NCBI GenBank assembly: GCA_036346255.1
Contig: CM070640.1
Location: forward strand, 35,521,238-35,585,237
Direction: 5' to 3'
DNA length: 64,000 bases
Source: Ampelocalamus luodianensis
Taxonomy: Eukaryota; Streptophyta; Magnoliopsida; Poales; Poaceae
The notes beneath the pieces are model-generated. The model made no database searches, had not been told where the DNA came from, and saw only the letters and a program-made list of their open reading frames with translations. A program made the translations under genes and the position numbers. This document shows, piece after piece, positions 60,466 through 64,000 of the stretch. Each line of letters starts with the position of its first letter. The stretch's first letter is position 1.

Positions 60466-61200
60466 ATCCTGACCGTAGTAACCCAAGCTTTGTCGTCCTT
60501 AGGATATTTTGGAAAAGCTTATTTTCAAAAGTATAAAAAAGGTTTATGAAAGCCTAAGTAGATTCTCAGGTTTTTCTCCTTACCTATCTTAGCTTTCTAC
60601 TCTCATCTTACTCTAATTTGAGTTTTAAAAATTGGTTTCCTCCCCTTCCTCTCAAAAGATAGTGGTCTATCGGTTAAATGGGTTTTGGGATAACCATGAG
60701 AGTTGTAACTTGAAGTGATGGCTGTTTTAGGGAGAAGACCAGGAGTCCCTAGAATTGGAGGTTTCGGCCTAGGACTTGGAGGATAAAATTTGGACAGCTA
60801 GTTGTTGGTTAGCATACAGGACTGAAAATGAGATGTTAATTTAACTAAAACTTGTGGGAATAAGAGGATAAGAAGTGATACTAGTTAGCTAAGTACTTAA
60901 CACTATTTTGCCGCCTTGATATTGCTCTTCAGTAGTGTTGGACTTGATGTAGCATGCTGAAATTTTATCTTCTCAACCAATTACTTGTTCATTCAATACA
61001 GGTTAGTTGTGTTGGGAAGTTGATCCTTATTCTTATGATTCCTCGCTGTTTTGGAGCCTTTTTGGAAGCTTTAAAAATACATTTCTTTGCTGTTTTGGTC
61101 TTCGGTTAGGGTGGTATTTCATTCCCCTAGTCGCGGGTTATTCGCTTTCTTTAGGCTTTATTGTCGGGATTTGTTGCTAACCAAACTTCCTTGTAGCAGG

Positions 61201-62749
61201 ATGGCCGGTAGAACTCGCGGCAGCCAGCCGAATGGTCAGGATGAGGAGCTTCCACCTCCTCCGACCATGGCTGAGGTTCTCGCTCAGATCGAGCGAAACC
61301 GCATGGACCAGACGCGTATTCTGGAGGTGATCGCGAGGAACACCTCCACTCCTTCCGGTGCCTCCGGATCGGGAAGGAGTGGACATCAGGCTCGTGGGGG
61401 GCTTGCGGAGTTTCTCCGTACGCAGCCTCCTACCTTCTCCCGGTCCGAGGACCCCCTTGACGCAGATGATTGGCTGCGTCTGGTTGAGCGTAAGCTCAAC
61501 GTTGCTCAGTGCCAGGAACAGGATCGGGCACTCCTTGCATCGCACCAGCTGGAGGGTGCGGCACTCTCATGGTGGGAGAACTTCCTCGCCATGCAGCCCG
61601 CGGGACACGTGGTCTCGTGGGAGGACTTCAGGTTAGCTTTCCGTCGGGCTCATATCCCCGCCGGTCTTATGAAGCTGAAGAAGAAGGAGTTCCTTGCGCT
61701 CAAACAGGGGCGCAAGTCTGTGACTGAGTACCTCCATGAGTTTAACCACTTAGCGAGGTATGCTCCTGCAGAGGTGGCCACTGATGAGGCCAAGCAGGAG
61801 AAGTTTATGGAGGGTTTGTCTGAGGAGCTTCAGGACAAGCTCTCCATTGTTAACTTTGCAGACTTCCAGGCCTTGGTGGATAAGACCATCGTCGCCGAGC
61901 ACAAGGCGAGAGCGCTGGGCGAGTCCCGCAAGCGCAAGTGGGAGGCCCAGCGGTCTGCGCAGGCCAGCCTCTCCCGTTCTCGAGCTGGGCCTACACAAGG
62001 GGCCCGTTCTTTGGCTGCACCAACGCCGAGGCCGTCGGCACCAGCTCTCCGTCCCCCGCAGGCCGTGATTCAGTCACGTGCACCTGCGGCCCAGCAGCAG
62101 GGTGGCCTCCGCAATCCGACCGCCGAGGCCACCTGTTTCTCATGCAACCAGAAGGGCCACTATGCTGATAGTTGCCCTAGGAGGCCTGGAGCGACCCCTC
62201 GTCCTAATGGAGGACGCGGGCATGGGAGCGGTCATCCATCGACGAAAGAACGCCCGAGGACTCAGGGCGTGGGTAGCGGCCGGGTCAACCACATCTCGGC
62301 TGAGGAGGCACAGGAGGCACCTGACGTTGTGTTGGGTACGCTTCTTGTCAATTCTCGCCCTGCTGCAGTATTATTTGATTCAGGAGCTTCGCATTCTTTT
62401 ATTTCGAGATCTTTTGCTGCTACCAGTGGACTTCACTTTGTTTCTTTGGGGGTACCTTTGCTTATTCGCTCTCCGGGTTCGGAAATGAGAGCTGATCAAG
62501 AATGTCGGGATGTTCCTATTGAAGTTGAAGGAGTGGGATTCTTAGCAAATCTTATCCTACTCAACTCAGCGAGTCTGGATGTGATTCTTGGCATGGATTG
62601 GTTGTCCCAACATTTGAGGGCAAATCGATTGTGCCAGGAAGATAGTCTTCCTCACCAGCCCCTCTGGCGAACAGGTTGGATTTTCACCGCAGTTGCAAGG
62701 ACCATATCTATGTGCACTTGAAGCGGAGCCAGCCATGGAGATTCAGGAT
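61201..62749 (+). pseudogene. Gypsy gag and truncated protease
   Basis: The ATG at 61201 (MAGRTRGSQPNGQDEELPPP) follows the leader; an in-frame ATG at 61087 is less likely. Gag shows GGLAEFLRTQPPTFS, LSWWENFLAMQPAG, FRRAHIPAGLMKLKKKEF and the CCHC knuckle CFSCNQKGHYADSC (about 62134-62175). Protease starts at FDSGASHSFIS (Asp at 62377) and runs through LDVILGMDWLSQH. A frameshift and stop near 62612 follow; the next frame is recognisable (VFLTSPSGEQVGFSPQLQG) to about 62749, then the element is cut off. Gag is open throughout. Confidence 0.9.
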
Positions 62750-63767
62750 GTTCCCACAGCCGGCATGGTGGCGATGAAAGCACTAGGCGGGCGCGGGCCG
62801 AGAACGCCCTGGTGGTTTGGCCGGGGACCCTGACCGGGCCACATTTGGATGGACCCGACCCAAGGGTTCTGCAGGGATGGCTAGGTGTTGTTGGAGCCAT
62901 CGTCTCGGGAGAAGCCGCCACCCTTGCTGTTGCGACAACGGTTGCCGGAGTTGCCGCTGTAGTTGTGATTGTCGTTGCCGCTGTCGGACTAGGTGGTGTT
63001 GTTGGAGACGTGAGACTGGCCGCCGCCAGTGTTGGTGGTGCTGCCGGTGGCGGGCTTGGAGGTGCTGGAGGAGCTACCGCCGGAGGAGGCGACAAAGGCC
63101 AAAGCCGGCGAGGACTCGACGTTGATCGTGAGCTCCTCGAGAAGGAGAGCAGACTGCGTCTCAAGGAAGGAAGGCAGAGGGCGCTGCATGGAGATGAGTG
63201 TGCGCATGTGGGAGAAACGCTGGCTCAGACCACGCAAGGTTCGATGATGAGGCCCTTGTTGAGGATCGGCGTTCCCACGGCGAGGAGTTCGTCGGCGAGG
63301 GCTTTCTGTTTGCTGCAGTAATCGGCCACGGACATGGCACCTTCTTAGAGTCCGTAGAACTCCTACTCTAGGTAGATGACACGTGTTTCCGTGTTGTCGT
63401 GGTACAAGCCCTCGATACGCAACCAGATGGTGTGCGCAGTGGCGTTGGTGTTCATCACCATGGTGAGGAAGCTAGGGGAGATATCGGCGTAGAGCCACGA
63501 ATGGACGAGGGCGCCGAGGCGCATCCATTGGTCGCTAGGAGCTAAGGGGGCGCCCTCACGGATGTGGGCTTCGAGGGCGTATTTCTGGAGAGCGACCTCG
63601 AACAGGCCACACCATTGGACATAGTTGCTCGCCTGCAGATCGAGAGTGATGGGGATGGGAAGCTTTACGTTGGAGACGCCGACGGCTTGCGCCCAGAGTG
63701 TGGCCTTGGCGTTGAGCTCTGCCTGCTCCTAGGCGGCTTTAGCCATGGCGACGTCGTCGGCCGTCAT
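62750..63767 (-). pseudogene. second Copia element: gag
   Basis: The minus-strand ATG at 63767 starts MTADDVAMAKAA. It reads LDLQASNYVQWCGLFEVAL and WLYADISPSFLTMVM of the UBN2/Retrofit type capsid, then a Gly/Asn/Ser-rich C-terminal part (about 62850-63050). In-frame stops lie near 63730, 63377 and 63347, all at positions where the family has Gln. Frameshifts lie further on. The Copia protease continues at 55930 on the far side of the Gypsy insertion. Confidence 0.85.
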
Positions 63768-63814
63768 CACGGGAGAAGAACGGAAAGTGGTGGGGAAGAG
63801 GGTTAGGATCGTAT

Positions 63815-63828
63815 GGTGTTTGATACCA
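63815..63828 (-). other. primer-binding site of the second Copia
   Basis: The minus strand reads TGGTATCAAACACC next to the LTR end CCTTCA; initiator-Met type for the first eight nt. Confidence 0.65.
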
Positions 63829-64000
63829 TGAAGGCGAATTAGAGATCGCACTTGACATTTCCATTGATTGGCATGCGTTTATGTAGTACAGGAGGCAACC
63901 AAATTGGTTGGGATACATGCCAAAGAATAAATAAGCTAAACAGGGAAACCTATCTCCTTGATTGACAAGCTAAACAAAGAAACCTATCTCCTTGATTGAT
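63829..64000 (-). repeat. 5' LTR of the second Copia (partial, runs off the right edge)
   Basis: Begins on plus with TGAAGGCG (minus end CGCCTTCA). It contains a 34-bp tandem duplication, 63933-63966 and 63967-64000 (AAGCTAAACA...CCTTGATTGA). Confidence 0.7.

Larger units (their letters stand above)
55931..62749 (+). mobile_element. Gypsy (Tekay-like) element, 3' half deleted, nested in the second Copia
   Basis: 5' LTR 55931-60448, PBS at 60453, gag from 61201 and the start of pol, then a sharp switch to Copia gag sequence near 62749. RT, RNase H, integrase, polypurine tract and 3' LTR are absent, and no copy of the left flank (CCTGG, 55926-55930) sits at the right junction. This is a deletion derivative rather than an intact insertion. 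The Copia reading resumes close to where it left off, so little Copia sequence was lost. Confidence 0.82.

Overview
This window is plant nuclear DNA, almost certainly from a grass. Two intron-containing genes have grass-type products, Tourist-like and hAT-like MITEs are common, and most of the right half consists of nested Ty3/Gypsy and Ty1/Copia LTR retrotransposons primed by initiator-Met tRNA. I cannot name the species; a panicoid grass is a guess.

Layout. 1-2446 (minus) is the 5' part of a NARROW LEAF1-like trypsin-fold protease gene that runs off the left edge, with a probable 5'-UTR intron reaching a GC-rich first exon near 4.75-4.95 kb. 6382-6615 is a hAT-type MITE with a perfect 8-bp target duplication. 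7072-9774 (minus) is a three-exon gene for a 78-residue protein with an acylation-type N-terminus; its last coding exon is only 15 nt. 10452-10633 looks like a mini-Helitron. 12294-15485 is a 3.2-kb solo LTR with internal minisatellites. 18.5-20.8 kb holds a Gypsy relic in the order pol end, LTR, primer-binding site, gag start. 21.6-24.1 kb is a cluster of four MITEs. 26524-27090 (minus) is an unrecognised single-exon ORF with one hydrophobic segment.

From 29 kb on, the DNA is a stack of insertions. The deepest layer seems to be a minus-strand Helitron whose 3' terminus (hairpin, 10 nt, CTAG) is at 29019. Once younger insertions are removed, its body carries a dioxygenase exon (52623-53352) and five exons of mitochondrial-type citrate synthase (45164 to about 52060), all in one orientation. 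A solo LTR (29396-45095) landed in it, and a 12.2-kb chromovirus (30367-42545, minus, target duplication ATGTC) then landed in that LTR. A Copia element (45399-51291, 599-bp LTRs, duplication TCAAC) split a citrate synthase exon. From 53353 to the right edge, an LTR fragment abuts a truncated minus-strand Copia (53573-55930, 62750-64000), itself interrupted by a deleted plus-strand Gypsy element (55931-62749).

The left third therefore holds the likely functional genes, and the right half is inactivated nested transposons plus captured gene fragments. The items most worth a second look are the gene-carrying Helitron, an extra sense ORF between primer-binding site and gag in the chromovirus, a 12-bp palindrome shared by all the large LTRs, and a run of nonsense codons that all look like cytosine-deamination transitions.
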